DNA of 64,000 bases from Guadua angustifolia (taxonomy: Eukaryota > Streptophyta > Magnoliopsida > Poales > Poaceae). The stretch spans positions 1,364,001 through 1,428,000 of the forward strand of contig CM070511.1 of assembly GCA_036346375.1 (NCBI GenBank), read 5' to 3'. The translations under genes and the position numbers were made by a program. The notes under the pieces are model-generated. The model saw nothing but the letters and a program-made list of their open reading frames with translations. It was not told the origin of the DNA and searched no databases. Each line of letters starts with the position of its first letter. Within the stretch, counting starts at the first letter, position 1. Below are positions 1 to 11,633 of this stretch, in pieces.

Positions 1-255
1 CAGATAGATCCACAGATCTGAAACCAGAGTCCAGCAAGCATCTCAACCGCGGTGCATTGATTGAAGCTCACATGCTAACCCATATGAGTGGTGCCCACCG
101 CCTTGCCCCCACAAACAGACCACCAGACCAAATTTATCGATATGTCGATAACAAGGGGCAAAAAAAGGATATACAGAATCTTTCTGAAAACATGCATACC
201 AGGAACGAGCAAAAAGCATGGCAACGCCATTGTGCTCCCTTTCAAGCACTCATTC
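1..255. other. 3' flank of the H+-ATPase gene, no gene seen
   Basis: No supported gene lies here. The stretch directly abuts a TRIM insertion whose target duplication is CATTC (251-255 and 1136-1140). Before that insertion this sequence was joined to the stretch just downstream of the H+-ATPase stop codon, so it may hold the distal 3' UTR or poly(A) site of that gene. That is inference; transcripts would be needed to place the site. Confidence 0.4.
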
Positions 256-486
256 TGTTAGGATCCGCTGTGCTCCTGCCATCTCATGGCCCACAATGAT
301 CCGACTCCCCCCGAGACCAACACCTGGTCTCGGCCCAGGTCTCCCACATTCATTGGCCTAACCAGAGCCACAACCAAGGTCCTGGCCCAACTCAACCCAA
401 AAGACTAGCCTGATGGGTGAGGGATGCCCCACCTTATATGTTGTGCTCCCCCACAATCAATTACCAATGTGGGATTAAACCCAACA
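256..486 (-). repeat. TRIM LTR, type A, left copy
   Basis: The repeat begins TGTTAGGATCC and ends AAACCCAACA. It matches 904-1135 closely along its length. A TATA-like CATATAAGG is readable on the minus strand near 433-441, as expected of an LTR promoter. Confidence 0.85.
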
Positions 487-629
487 ATCTCCCCCATCAC
501 ACATCGGGCCCAACAATCTTCCCCGTGACATCAAGCCCATGTCACCCCGAGACTTGTTTTCAAGGCTCCCCCACAACCGTGCGACCCTGGAGACGTTTCG
601 GGTTTCAAACCTTGGGCTCTGATACCACT

Positions 630-825
630 TGTTAGCCGGACCGCCACACCTAGTGCGTCCGGATCCCAGGCCGCCGTCCCACACTCACAGGACCAACCAG
701 AGCAGCGGGCCAAGGTTTCTTGGGCCATCTCCCCCCAAAAAGCTAGCTCAATGAGGGGGTGCTCCCTCACCCTTATAAACCATGCTCAAGCCCTCTCCAC
801 AACCAATGTGGGACTATTCCCAACA
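630..825 (-). repeat. TRIM LTR, type B, middle copy
   Basis: The repeat begins TGTTAGCCGG and ends TATTCCCAACA. It matches the LTRs of the array at 28411-29238 better than it matches its own neighbours at 256-486 and 904-1135. The TATA-like TTTATAAGG is on the minus strand. Confidence 0.8.
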
Positions 826-903
826 ATCTCCCCCTCACACATTGAGCCGAGATTATCTAGGAACCACCGGGGCCACCTGGGCTGCCTGGGCTCTGATACC
901 ACT

Positions 904-1135
904 TGTTGGGATCCGCTGCGCTCCTGCCATCTCATGGCCCGCAGTGATCCGGCTCCCCCCGAGACCAACATCTGGTCTCGGCCCAGGTCTTCCACATCCA
1001 TTGGCCTAACCAGAGCCACAACCAAGGTCCTGGCCCAACTCAACACAAAAGACTAGCCTGATAGGTGAGAGATGCCTCCACCTTTTATGTTGTGCTCCCC
1101 CATCACTAATATCCGATGTGGGACTAAACCCAACA
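904..1135 (-). repeat. TRIM LTR, type A, right copy
   Basis: The repeat begins TGTTGGGATCC and ends AAACCCAACA. It is immediately preceded by the primer-site complement GGCTCTGATACCA and immediately followed by the target duplication CATTC. It is the 5' LTR in the minus-strand sense. Confidence 0.85.
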
Positions 1136-1325
1136 CATTCAGGGTGAGCAAAATCTAATTCACTATATAGAAACAGAACAGAGACCATTACAGCAATTCC
1201 GTTTCAAGTACACGCGCATGATTGCTGTTAAGCTTAAGCAAAGAAGACAGACAAGCCACCCATCAAATTCACACTCGTCGGTGGCAAATGTTGGAAAATT
1301 TTCCTTTCTCTGGACACAGACCAGA
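1136..1325 (-). other. Probable proximal 3' UTR of the H+-ATPase gene
   Basis: The 190 bp between the H+-ATPase stop codon and the TRIM have no coding pattern and read as ordinary plant 3' UTR on the minus strand. The TRIM may therefore lie inside the transcribed 3' region. This is inferred from position only. Confidence 0.45.
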
Positions 1326-4300
1326 TCACACAGTATAAGACTGCTGAATGGTCTCGATGTCGAGGCCCTTCAGCTTGACAACCGACTCCACATGCCCCTT
1401 GAGCGTATGAAGCTCCCTGAGCCTGTAACATCCATGAGAGTATGGTTAGGTTCACATCGTTGTCAAGCAACCTTTCTGTCGATGTAACTATTGCCCGCCT
1501 ATTGGTACCACAAAAGATACTTTCCATCTTCACAAATGGATTCATGAGTAATAACGCATTGATGAAAAAAAGGGACAAGTGGGACTGTAAAGGACCCAAA
1601 GAATAGTATACGTAAGAAGGCACTATTGTTGAATATTGATATTTTGCAAGTGGTTTGTGGTCCTACCTTGCAATCTCGGCCCTCCTCTTCGCCTCTTCAG
1701 CCATCTGATTTAGCTCATTGTAGCCAGCCTTCTCCGGGAACATCTTGGCATCTGGTGGCTGCAGCCCATGAAGGGTCCTCTGTGCATGTGCCCACTTGAG
1801 CTCCCTCTCCTCCTTACCAAAGTCCTTCTTCCTTGTGAACGCGATCTGCAGGAAGATGAACATTAGTTACAAACTCATGAGCCAGTGCGATAGATGTGGG
1901 CAAAGACAGCTGTGCAGTGTAAATCATTACCCTTTGCTCAATGACAAGATCCCATGCTTTGCCACTCAGAGCATATCGGATAAGGAACTTGATGATGTCA
2001 AGCGGGAAGTAGAAGATGAGATTGTAAAGCCACACAATACCAGCCCAGCCCCACCCAATGCCTTTGATCGAAGTGAATGCCCAGTCAGCATACACAGCAA
2101 TCAGTGTAGCAATCTGTAGTTAAACGGGAATTTTTATCTTAATGCGACTTATCTCCTGAAACAATTTATAAGAGGGAGAGAGAGTAAGAGCGGACCAGCT
2201 GCGCAACCAAGAAAGCAAAGACCAGTAGAAACCCAGGGCGCTCAACAAATGACCAGCTGCGCGACCTTGTGACAAAGATGAGAGCTTGGCTGATGGTGCT
2301 AACTTGCAGGTAAATAGCAGAGGCAAGCTTTTGGAAATCATCTTGAGCTGTCTTCTCAAGGCTTTCAACATGGAATATTCTCTGAAAAGTTATCAACAGT
2401 AAGCATCAGTAAATAAAGGCCCTAAAAAAGTAGTTCTCTAACCAAACTTCGTAGATATGGATACTTTTTCCAATTTTTTTGAGCCAAGATACTTTTGCCA
2501 TTTTGGCTTAAGATTCATCAAAAAATTAATGTCATTCGCTTAAGCGTAATGCTCCTTACTGGGAAAAAGTTCGTCTTATATGCAGCCCAGAAGAAGATGA
2601 CCGTCATCATTGCCAGGTATCCACCAAGAACAATTCCAGTTGTGAAAATCTCAGCCAACTTCCAGCTGTCGGGTAGAGGAGATGGTTTTACCCGATCCTT
2701 TGATATAGTCATGATGGTACCTATTGATTATAGCAAATGGTTGGAAAGTTTTAAATAGTTATAGTCACACACACACACTCACTGAGAGAGAGGGTTACCA
2801 TCATTTAGAATAGCTATGATTAGGACCATGAAAGGTGGGAAATCAAATTTCCAGATGAGGGCAAGCAGCATGAATCCAAGCTGTTGATATTAGGGAGGGG
2901 GAGGAAGGGAGATGGAGTTAAACCCTGAGGTAACATATATAGGCCACATGGGCACAACTTCAATGCTTAGGACTAATATATATTATACAAGACATTTATG
3001 CACAGGAATCTCATCTTTGTTACTTCTGTTGAATAAAGTACAATTTTAATTCTCAACAGAAGCATCAAGAATAATTTCTCAAAACAATAGAATACATGTA
3101 CTTTATGCAATTTGAAACCAACATAGTGGAATTCCATAATTGAAAAATGCATTGAACTGAAAGTTTTCATTCAGAAGTAAGAGACATTTAAAACTTACCA
3201 CAATACGAATGGTTATCGAGACAGCATAGATCTGCCAACATGAAAATGTATTAGCCAGGTAACATAAGAAAAAAATAGGAAAGAATACTTTATCACATTT
3301 CCGCTTTTAACATACAGTGTAGTTCTTCATACGCTGGAAAATTGCGCGACTGGTAAGCACAGCACTGATGATCACACTAAGGCCAGGTTCTGTAAGGACA
3401 ATATCTGAAGCACTCCTGGCTGCATCAGTTGCATCAGCAACGGCAATACCAATATCAGCTTTCTTTAGGGCTGGAGCATCATTTACACCATCACCAGTCA
3501 TTCCACAGATATGCTTTCGTGCTTGCAGACGTTTCACTATCTCATACTTGTGCTCTGGAAAAATCATGTACTCAATTAATCGAGAATTAAATATTTATTC
3601 ATTTCCCCAACCCCAAAAACTTTGCCAGGTTGTAATTCCTTATAACCATACCAGGGAATACGCCAGCAAAACCATCAGCTTTCTCAATGAGATCATCAAC
3701 TGGTAAAGCAGCAATGGACTCATCCTTGTTCTGTCCCAGCAAAGCAGATGAAGGATACATGTTTGTACCCATTCCCAGGCGACGCCCTGTTTCCTTTCCA
3801 ATTGCCAGCTGATCACCTGAACATTAGAAAACAAATAAAAAATTGGGAGTGAGGAAAACAAAGAATTGCCTTGCCAATGTATTGAAGCTACAAACAGGGA
3901 ATAATCTATTTTTTATTGAAAATATCTTCTATTAGTTAATAGGATTGCATCAAGGCATATACACTAAAAAATTGAAAAATGAATAAATACAGAGACAGAT
4001 TATTTGGATATTGTTCCATTGGAAGTATACCTGTGATCATTTTGACATTGACACCAAGGTTAAGTGCCCTCCGAATTGTTTCAGCACTGTCATGTCTTGG
4101 AGGATCAAAAAGTGGCATGAGGCCAACAAAGTGCCATGGACTACCAGGACTTTCTTTCCTCCCATCTGGTACTTCCTACATGCAAAAACAGAATAATACT
4201 GATCTAAGACAACATATACAGAAACAGAAAAGAAATAATTCGGGTGAACCTATTGGTAGTCATTATAGTGGGGTATGGGGTAAGCAATAGAAAAATAGAG

Positions 4301-7300
4301 GAAATCACATTGTTCTAACAACTAGCTTAAGTCGAGTAAGGTACACTGGTTTCCGTTGGCGAGGCTAGGGTTTCCAACCCTATCCCTCGGCCGCCGCCTC
4401 TGGCGGATCGTCGCCGCTGGTCTCGCCTTGAGCCACGCCGCCGTGGATCGAGAGCGCCTCCTCGCCGGTTGGGCTGGCCTCCACGCCGAGAGGCCGCGCC
4501 TTTGGCCGAGCGACCACACCGGATGGATGCGATGCTTGCGCGTCGAGTGGCCACGCCGCCGGCCGAGTGGATGTGCCGGGAGGAAGCTGCGCCATCGCCG
4601 TGCCCTTGGGCTGCGTCTCCACCGAGCGGAGAGAGGGCACGGCATCGGGGCGTCGGGCCGCCGCGCTGTGAGGCCGCGCCGTTGCTGAGATGAGGGACTA
4701 CTCTCTAGGTGACTACTCTTCGCTTCAGTGTCTTCATCTCTTACTAGCGTTGTTCATACATTTCTTTTAACCTATGTCATCTTAGCATCGATTCGCGGAT
4801 TCGCTTTCTTAGGCGACACAACTCATTTTTTAGATGCACTCTATGGACTTGATGATCGTGTGCCTATTGGCTAGCTCGCGAATCTGTCATCGTAGAGTCG
4901 AACATCTAAAAATTGTTTGTCTAGCCTTGAGAAGGTGGCCGTTGCGATTGGCTAAGATTAAGTGGTATGGCGGCACTAGCTCGGAATGAGGGTGGTTGCA
5001 TCACTGGGATCTCCGGTACTTCGATTTCAGGGAGAAATCTTTAGGTCTGACCTTTATTGGTTGTGCCTGACAATGGCCTTGTTGAAGGCATTGTTTTGTA
5101 GTCTGAGGATTTACTCTCCGAGGTGAAAACCTTTGGTCTGGCCTTCACTGGTTGGATCATGGCAATGGCGGTGCGTGTGCGTATCGAGTCCTTCTTGGAG
5201 GCGTTGTCATTGGAGAGCTTTTATCGCGGTCCAAATGTTGTTATGATGGTGGATAGCCTTGAAGACAATATTGCGTGATGTAGTTTGCCGAGACGGTTCC
5301 TTTGTCTTTTCTTGTGTGTGTGTGTTTGGTCATGTACACCCTAGTCATGTAGAGTAGAGTCTTCTTAGTATAATTGTATCACCTTGATGTAATTTACTAA
5401 GATTAATAAAAGCTTCCTTTATCGAAAAAAAGCTTAAGTCGAGTACTTCCCGGTTTGCATGTCTAAGGCTTACTAATGTTGTTTTAAACATGTTCATGAA
5501 ATCCTTGTGGTCAGTGCAGCTTAACTGTGAATAGCAGCCTAAGATATAAGGTACATTATGATCCTTCTCACCTGATATGCTACAGCAAGTGATCTAAGAC
5601 CACGCTCTGCAAATTTGTCAATCACAGCATGGACCCTCCGCTCTATCTCTGACTTATTGTGAGCCAGGTGGAGAATCTGCAGTCAATACATTATGTTATA
5701 GGAACAATATTCAAATCTGAATATAATGCTTTCATAAGGCGATGCTAGGACATGAATACACAAGCTGTTCGATCTTGTGGTACCTGCTCAGGTGCACCCT
5801 TACTGACACGATACATTTTGCCATCACCATCAATGTATGTCAATGCCGTTCTTTTGTCAGTAGGATTGAATGGCAGGAAATGAATTTCTTGAATACCCAC
5901 GCGTGCCTGCATGAAAATGTAGACAAACAGTCATTTCATCAGATAAGCAAGGTAATCATCTGCCACCTCTTCACAAAGCAAGCTACCTCTTTCGGATCAG
6001 CTAGCATCCCAACTATTGCAGTATCAATAGCATCCTGGTTTTCTGTTCGAGATGCTCTAGCAGCCATAAGAATCACTTGGTCCTGAGTGATCCCTCTTTC
6101 GAAAACCTGGATTGACAAATTTGAAGTTGTTTAAAATTTTTAATCAGACATGAGAAGGCTAAGAGGATATTAAATAATTATCCTTGTCTCACCTCAACAA
6201 GGTTCTTGTCCACAGTAAGCTTATTCAGGGTCAATGTTCCAGTTTTATCACTGCAAAGAACATCCATGCCAGCCATCTCCTCAATTGCAGTCATTCTCTT
6301 TGTGATAGCTCCCTGCAGAAATTGTATTTAAGAGATTAAGTACATTAATACAGATCAAAATCTGAAAAGCAACAGATGTGATGCTCCAGCCTCCACATAC
6401 AAACCTGTTGAGACAAGCGATGTGACCCTATGGCCATAGTCACAGATAAGACAGTTGGCATGGCTATGGGAATGCCTCCAATGAGAAGGACCAGGAGGTT
6501 GTCAATCCCTGGGCGGTATGCCCTGTGCTGGATAGGATACATTACAATGATCTCAACAAACATTCCCACAGCAATTGAGCAGATGCAGAAGTTGCCAATA
6601 GATGTCAAGACCTGCATCAATCAGATAATAATATGACCAGTTAACTGCATTGATAATTTGGTCAAGAATACATACATTTGAGGTAACGCTTTCAATCTGA
6701 CCTTCTGGAAATGGCCAACTTGGTTAGTGGAGTCAACAAGGTGAGCAGCCTTTCCGAAGAAAGTGTGAACACCAGTGGCAATCACAATGGTTTCAATCTC
6801 ACCTTGCTTCACCGTTGAACCAGAATAGACGCCATCACCAGGACCTTTGGTGACTGGCAATGATTCTCCAGTCAGGGCAGACTACAACATAAGAGAAATT
6901 GTGAGGAGAAGCCTCTAGGGTTCATCAAAAGCTGAAAGCAATTTTAACAAGTCAAGAACAATAGGAAGAACCAAAGAACCTGATCAATCTTCAAAGGATC
7001 TCCCTCAAGGAGGCGTGCATCTGCAGGTATGATGTCTCCGAGTTTAATGCTGACGACGTCTCCTGGTACAAGGATGGCAGCCTCTTCCTCAGTCCATCGG
7101 CCATCACGAAGCACCTGAAGAAAAAAAACAGGTACATCTCATGAGTTCAGAATTTCCTATGAGATCTATAGACAGATCAAGCCTGCCTTCGGAACATAGT
7201 GAAACAGCATAAAGTAGGTGGTAAAGGACCTTGGCTTTTGGTGCGAGACGAGCCATGAGGGCAGCAGCAGCATTGCCTGCATTGTTTTCCTCAATGAAAC

Positions 7301-8827
7301 TGATCGTCGAGTTGATAACAAGTAGAGTTATGATACCAACAAAGTCCTGCCAATCCGGTGGCTTCCCCTGATGACACAACACAAGACAACATAAAGGTTG
7401 TATAATTCAATCTTGAATTTTAACCAACTAACCACACAAAATCGATGAAATGGAAATTAATGTGCACATGTCTCGCTGCCTTACCCTCCGTTCGCGAGCG
7501 CAATGGCCATGATAGCTGCAGCCTCCATGACCCATGACAGCGGGTTCCACATGAACCCCAAGAACTTGAGCACCTTGCTCTCCTGCCTCCATAAAAAACC
7601 CAACTTTAAGCATTCACACAGACGAACTCGAATAGTCCCATGCAAATCATACATGGGTTTTCTCCAAGTTCACTAAAAGCGCAGAGAATGAAGCAGGGTT
7701 TTTCAGCTTTTTGGCCCCCTGACACACTTTTTTTTTTTTTTGAAAATCTAGTCCTGTGCAAACGAATTTGCAAAACTGACCTCGTCCACGACAGCAGAAG
7801 CAGCGGCAAGTGACACATACCGCCGTGCTCCCGTATCGTGGCAGTGGCAGCTCTAGGCTCGACAGGTCACCTGCTCCGCGGTAGGAACTCGATAGAAGGG
7901 ACCTGCCGAGCATGCGTACCTCGATGGGTCGGTGGTTGATTAATGAAGTGACTTAAATAAATGATTAAACAATTAAATTGATTAATTAATTAAACAATTA
8001 AATTGATTAATTAATTAAACACTTGATCGGCACAATCCCCGGAGCTCGGCAGGAAACCTTGCAGGGTACAGGAGCGCGGCAGGTCCCTTCCGCGGTCGAA
8101 ATGGGTGTTATTTTTGTAAATTTATAGGTAAAAGGCTAGATTTGCGAAAAGAGTGGGTCGGGGGCCTAGAAAAAAGAAGGCTTCAATGAAGCAAACCTCC
8201 TTCTCCTCCAGCTTGTTGGGGCCAAAGATTTCGAGGCGCTGCTGCGCCTGCTGAGTGCTGAGACCCTCGCGGCTGCATCTGAGGTTCTCAAACACTTCCT
8301 CAAGGGGGATGTTCTCCTGCAGAAAAAAAAATAGCAACAAGAATTCACTGACCCAATTCCATCAACAAAACAGGAAGCACTACAAGAAGCAACAGCCCGT
8401 AAACTTGACTGTCGCCATGAAACGTACTAACACATGCAAGTATGCAACCAAGGCCCGCGATGCCAATGTTTCCAAAATGGAATCCTACGACCAGGAAGGA
8501 TTGCAGCAACCCAGATTTGTAGAATAAACGGAGCGAGCACAGAAAGCCTATGCTACAATGCCTACTAGATTTTCTTTTTCGGGAATCCACAAAACCAGGA
8601 AACCATCATGTAGACTGTGCTAAGGAAGGCAACCCAGTATGAGACCTGCAACCCAAGAAACCAGGAACCCAGATGCGAATTCTGCCGAACAGGAACAAGA
8701 ACCGAAAAGGAGCACAAAGGCACAAACTTTTCCCAAGAACCACCATCCCCCGGAGTAGAGAGTGCGGCCGTACCAAGTCGACGACCTCCTTGAGGATGGC
8801 CTCGAGGTTGCCCTCCTTCTCAGCCAT
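1326..8827 (-). CDS. Plasma-membrane H+-ATPase (P-type, type IIIA), 21 coding exons
   Basis: This proton pump hydrolyses ATP to export H+ across the plasma membrane and so powers nutrient uptake and cell expansion. Coding exons in gene order are 8774-8827, 8197-8316, 7485-7582, 7230-7367, 6980-7114, 6702-6881, 6405-6611, 6193-6312, 5987-6106, 5784-5906, 5572-5676, 4031-4175, 3652-3816, 3316-3554, 3199-3231, 2799-2880, 2560-2720, 2196-2381, 1931-2113, 1667-1845 and 1326-1422. All have GT-AG borders. The summed length is 2870 nt, one short of a 956-residue protein plus stop. Visible motifs (numbered for 956 residues) are TGES at 186-189, the phosphorylated aspartate in DKTGT at 333, TGDGVND at 590-596, the membrane aspartate in ILND at about 688, and the C-terminal YTV whose Thr955 is the 14-3-3 site in this family. 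The start MAEKEG is typical. One base is missing across exons 3 and 4 (see findings). Which paralog this is cannot be told from sequence alone. Confidence 0.95.
4324..5445 (+). mobile_element. Poly(A) retroposon in H+-ATPase intron 11 (LINE-derived or SINE-like)
   Basis: The insert at 4339-5430 is flanked by a perfect 15-bp duplication, AGCTTAAGTCGAGTA, at 4324-4338 and 5431-5445. It ends in ATCGAAAAAA, with an AATAAA-like signal at about 5405. A long target duplication plus a 3' A tail is the signature of target-primed reverse transcription. It lies on the plus strand, antisense to the host gene. The 5' 350 bp are very GC-rich and contain a 110-codon open frame (4356-4688) that I do not recognise. 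There is no reverse transcriptase or endonuclease, so the element depended on an autonomous LINE. The intron splice sites (5571 and 4176) are outside the insert and intact. Confidence 0.85.
7705..8175. mobile_element. Probable MITE-like element in H+-ATPase intron 2
   Basis: Imperfect inverted ends are visible: TTTTTGGCCCCCTGACACAC at the left, and a right end whose complement begins TTTTTTCTAGGCCCCCGACC. Both then continue into a CAAATCTAG- or AAAATCTAG-like stretch. The interior does not code. It contains two near-identical copies of an AT-rich unit around ATTAATTAATTAAACA (about 7960-8022). I could not settle the target duplication, so boundaries are approximate. Confidence 0.55.
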
Positions 8828-8890
8828 GGAGGCGCCTCACGGATCTCCCTCCGGCTCTTCCTCCTCCTCTGTTGCTCTCTCCTCCTTCCT
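8828..8890 (-). promoter_or_regulatory. Probable 5' UTR of the H+-ATPase gene, purine-rich
   Basis: On the minus strand the bases just before the ATG are a GA-rich leader (GAGGAGGAGGAAGAG-type), as often seen in plant 5' UTRs. The upstream limit is inferred from the TATA-like box at 8918-8925 and has no transcript support. The ATG context is CCTCCATGGCT. Confidence 0.4.
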
Positions 8891-8917
8891 TCTCTCTCCT
8901 GTTTGGTTCCCCTTCCT

Positions 8918-8925
8918 GATTTATA
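8918..8925 (-). promoter_or_regulatory. TATA-like box for the H+-ATPase gene
   Basis: The minus strand reads ATATAAAT about 90 bp upstream of the ATG, followed by the purine-rich leader. It is the best TATA candidate close to the start codon. Assignment is by position and motif only. Confidence 0.4.
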
Positions 8926-9235
8926 TGTAAAAAGGAAAATCTTGCTCGCAAATGAATGAGTGTATCTTCTCCTCTGGGTTTTAACCCTGGAATCTGGATG
9001 CTGGGATGTAGTAACTGAAGCTGTGAGAGTAGAAGAAGAAGAAGAAAAAGAAGAGTAGTGGAGAGTGGTAGAAAGGAGTGGGACTCCACAACACATTGGA
9101 GAGTAGTGGATGACACTGTGGAGGAAAAGAAAAGAAAACCGCACATGAAAAATAAAGGGAAAGAGGCTGAAGGAGAAAGGAAGAGAAAAATGACTATTAG
9201 CCTGTTTGGCAACCATTGGAAGGAGGAATGGCAGC

Positions 9236-9491
9236 TTAGAGGACAGAGTTTGTAGAGGGGATTAGACCCGAGGGTTTACTTTTTAATCCTAATTCTTTGT
9301 TTGGCAAGAGTATAGTTCAAAATCTTATCTAGATTTCAGAAATCTCAACCGAAATCCGATCAATTTAGAGGACAGAGTTTGTAGAGGGGATTAGACCCGA
9401 GAGTTTACTTTTTAATCCTAATTCTTTGTTTAGCAAGAGCATGGTTCAAAATATCATCAAGATTTCGAAAATCTCGATTAAAATTTCGGAT
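9236..9491. repeat. Tandem duplication, two copies of about 128 bp
   Basis: The unit starting TTAGAGGACAGAGTTTG occurs at 9236 and again at 9364, with scattered mismatches. Each copy spans host-element sequence plus the first roughly 50 bp of the hAT-like element, so the duplication postdates that insertion. Confidence 0.85.
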
Positions 9492-11633
9492 TTCGGTCAG
9501 CGTCGAGAATCTAAATCTCAGTGGGATAAAAATTTAAAAATTTCATATGGCTACAGTGATTTCGGGATTTTTCGGTGAATTTTTGGTAAGTTTCGCTAGA
9601 ATTTCTGCTTTTTGGACTGAGATTAGCACAAATTCGATCGGTTTTCATGTTTTTAGGACCGGATTCTGCATAATTTTTTTGCGGACAATTGTAATGCCTC
9701 TTTTGAGGAATACATGTGAAAATTTTACAAAAAAATATACAAATTATGTATATCTTCATGTGCATATACAAATACATATACAAATTTTGCATGAAACATG
9801 ATCGGTTGTCCAAGGGATACAACTAACAAAATAAAACTCACATGATGATGAGCAAAGCTGCATATTCTAAACCTGCCGTTTTAAAGTGTTACATTGTTAA
9901 CTAAGTTTGTATGTATTCAAGTCTTCGGTAAAATGGTTTTGCATGTAACTAAGTTTTCATTGATTCAGATGATGGTCACAACGTACTATATATATTTGTT
10001 CTCATATATACAAGACTTAAAAAAGTATCAAAGTACTGTGTTTTTTTTTTTTTTGCTATTAACACATAACCTAGGGTTTGAGTATCATGTGATCTAACAC
10101 CTAACTTAGACTTCAGACTCAGTCACCGCATCACTGGCTACTGGGATCTAACAGACCTTACTGCCTCACTCATTCACTTATTCCTCACTGGCTCTCAGTC
10201 TCTCAGTCTCCCCTCTTGTCACCACTATCGATCGGTCCGCTCTGATCTAGATCCAATGAGCACAGTCTAGCTCCGATGAGGAAGAAGAGGAATCTAGGTG
10301 AGATTTTCCGAAATCTCGTCTTTCTCGATCGAATTCTCGGTGAGCTCAGGTGAGGAAGAAGGTAATCAAAAACTCTTTGAAATGGTCCAAAATTTTGTCA
10401 AATTTTTTCTGAGATTTCGATGATTTGGCCCAGTTTGATGCTTGTATGTGCTAGACTTGTGTTTTTCACGGCCAGATTTGGCCGAATTTAGCTAGGTGAA
10501 GTGTATAGATGTGTTAGTTCTGTGTTAGCGCTCATGGCCATGGCTATGCTCTTGTGTTATTCACAATGGCTATGTTCATGGTCATGGCAAGCATGATCAC
10601 TTATGGTTGCTAGGCTCTTTGAAGTGGTCATGGCCATGGCAACCATGCTTGTTTGAGGAATGCAGCTTTTTGTGAAAAATGCATGATAGAATAGGATAGC
10701 ATAGAGATACAAGGGCAAGGTTACCAAATTGATTAAGCATGCTTGTTTTGTTATATAACACATATGTTCATTTTAATTCCATAAAAGTAACCATATATAG
10801 GGTGGTAGTCTTCGTATTGTGGTTTTGGTATTAATAAATTAGACCATCTTCAATGTGGATTGGGTGCGCTCATGTCTTTAAGATGATGAGAAGAGTGGAG
10901 TAGTGTTCACCTTATTTAGTTAATGTGGCTAATGACTAGTTTGCATTTAGTTTTCACAAATAATATTTTCATTGTTGATTCATTGACCATCTTTTGTCTT
11001 TTATTGTAGATTCTTGTGATGACAGATCGTGTACGTACCATCTGGGAGCATGGGGAGCGTGTCAGCCAAGGGTCTAAGTGCCTTCTACTGTCCCCATGTT
11101 ATGAAGGGGAGGCGTGACCCGTCTAAAGGAACATCTCACTGGCCGCTTCAGCGAGGTGAATGCATGCCCTGGCGTGCCTAAAAGGTTAGATAGACTATGC
11201 TCGTGAACCTCCATAGACCTCAGGAGAAGGAGGAGAAGCGGGTGGAGTGCCTCCATAAGGAGGAGGCTTGCAACGACTGGGTCATTGACGATCGTACCGA
11301 GGAGTAGGTGAAAATGGCCATTAGGGCCTCCAAAGAAGAGGCTTACCTCAGGAGCTAAGGTTTGACCCTAGGATCAGGGTCTGGGAGTGGTGCGGTGAAG
11401 CCTGCAGTCCAATCCACTATCAGCTGAATGTTCGACTAGTCCAAATCGACACGGGAAAGCCATGGCTACTGATCTTTACCTTGCACAAAGTACTGCTCTG
11501 CAATAACCCATATAGATAATGCATTCAAGCAGGGCAAGGCAGAAGCTTGGGAGGGCATTGTCAAAGTGGTTCCATGCATATGCAATTCCAAAAAGGAAGG
11601 CCGGGTGGCCGAAAACGAAATTTGAAACCTTGG
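9440..11633. mobile_element. hAT-like non-autonomous DNA transposon
   Basis: The left end reads CATGGTTCAAAAT and the complement of the right end reads CCAAGGTTTCAAAT. The repeat GCAAGAG is directly outside both ends (9433-9439 and 11634-11640), and adding the preceding base gives an 8-bp repeat with one mismatch. An 8-bp duplication with short ends fits hAT. The interior is AT-rich to about 10250. From about 11010 to 11630 it has codon-like stretches broken by stops, which I do not recognise as a transposase. Confidence 0.55.

Larger units (their letters stand above)
256..1135 (-). mobile_element. Composite TRIM-like retroelement with three LTRs (A-B-A)
   Basis: A short non-coding LTR element flanked by the perfect 5-bp duplication CATTC. 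Reading left to right there is an LTR of type A, a pyrimidine tract (ATCTCCCCC, the complement of a polypurine tract), a spacer ending in GGCTCTGATACCA (complement of a primer site for initiator Met tRNA), an LTR of type B, a second such tract, spacer and primer site, and a second type A LTR. The primer site lies to the left of each downstream LTR, so the element is transcribed on the minus strand. Interiors are only 143 and 78 bp and code for nothing, which fits the TRIM class. LTRs A and B are related but clearly different subfamilies. It sits about 190 bp past the H+-ATPase stop codon, in the same orientation as that gene. Confidence 0.85.

Noticed and set aside
4322..4693. Overlapping open frames on both strands in H+-ATPase intron 11
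   Set aside because: They are GC-driven frames in the retroposon head, with no recognised domain and no conserved start.
8620..9216. A 198-codon minus-strand frame over the H+-ATPase 5' region
   Set aside because: It runs through the promoter, the 5' UTR and exon 1 in the wrong phase relative to MAEKEG, so it is a shadow frame.
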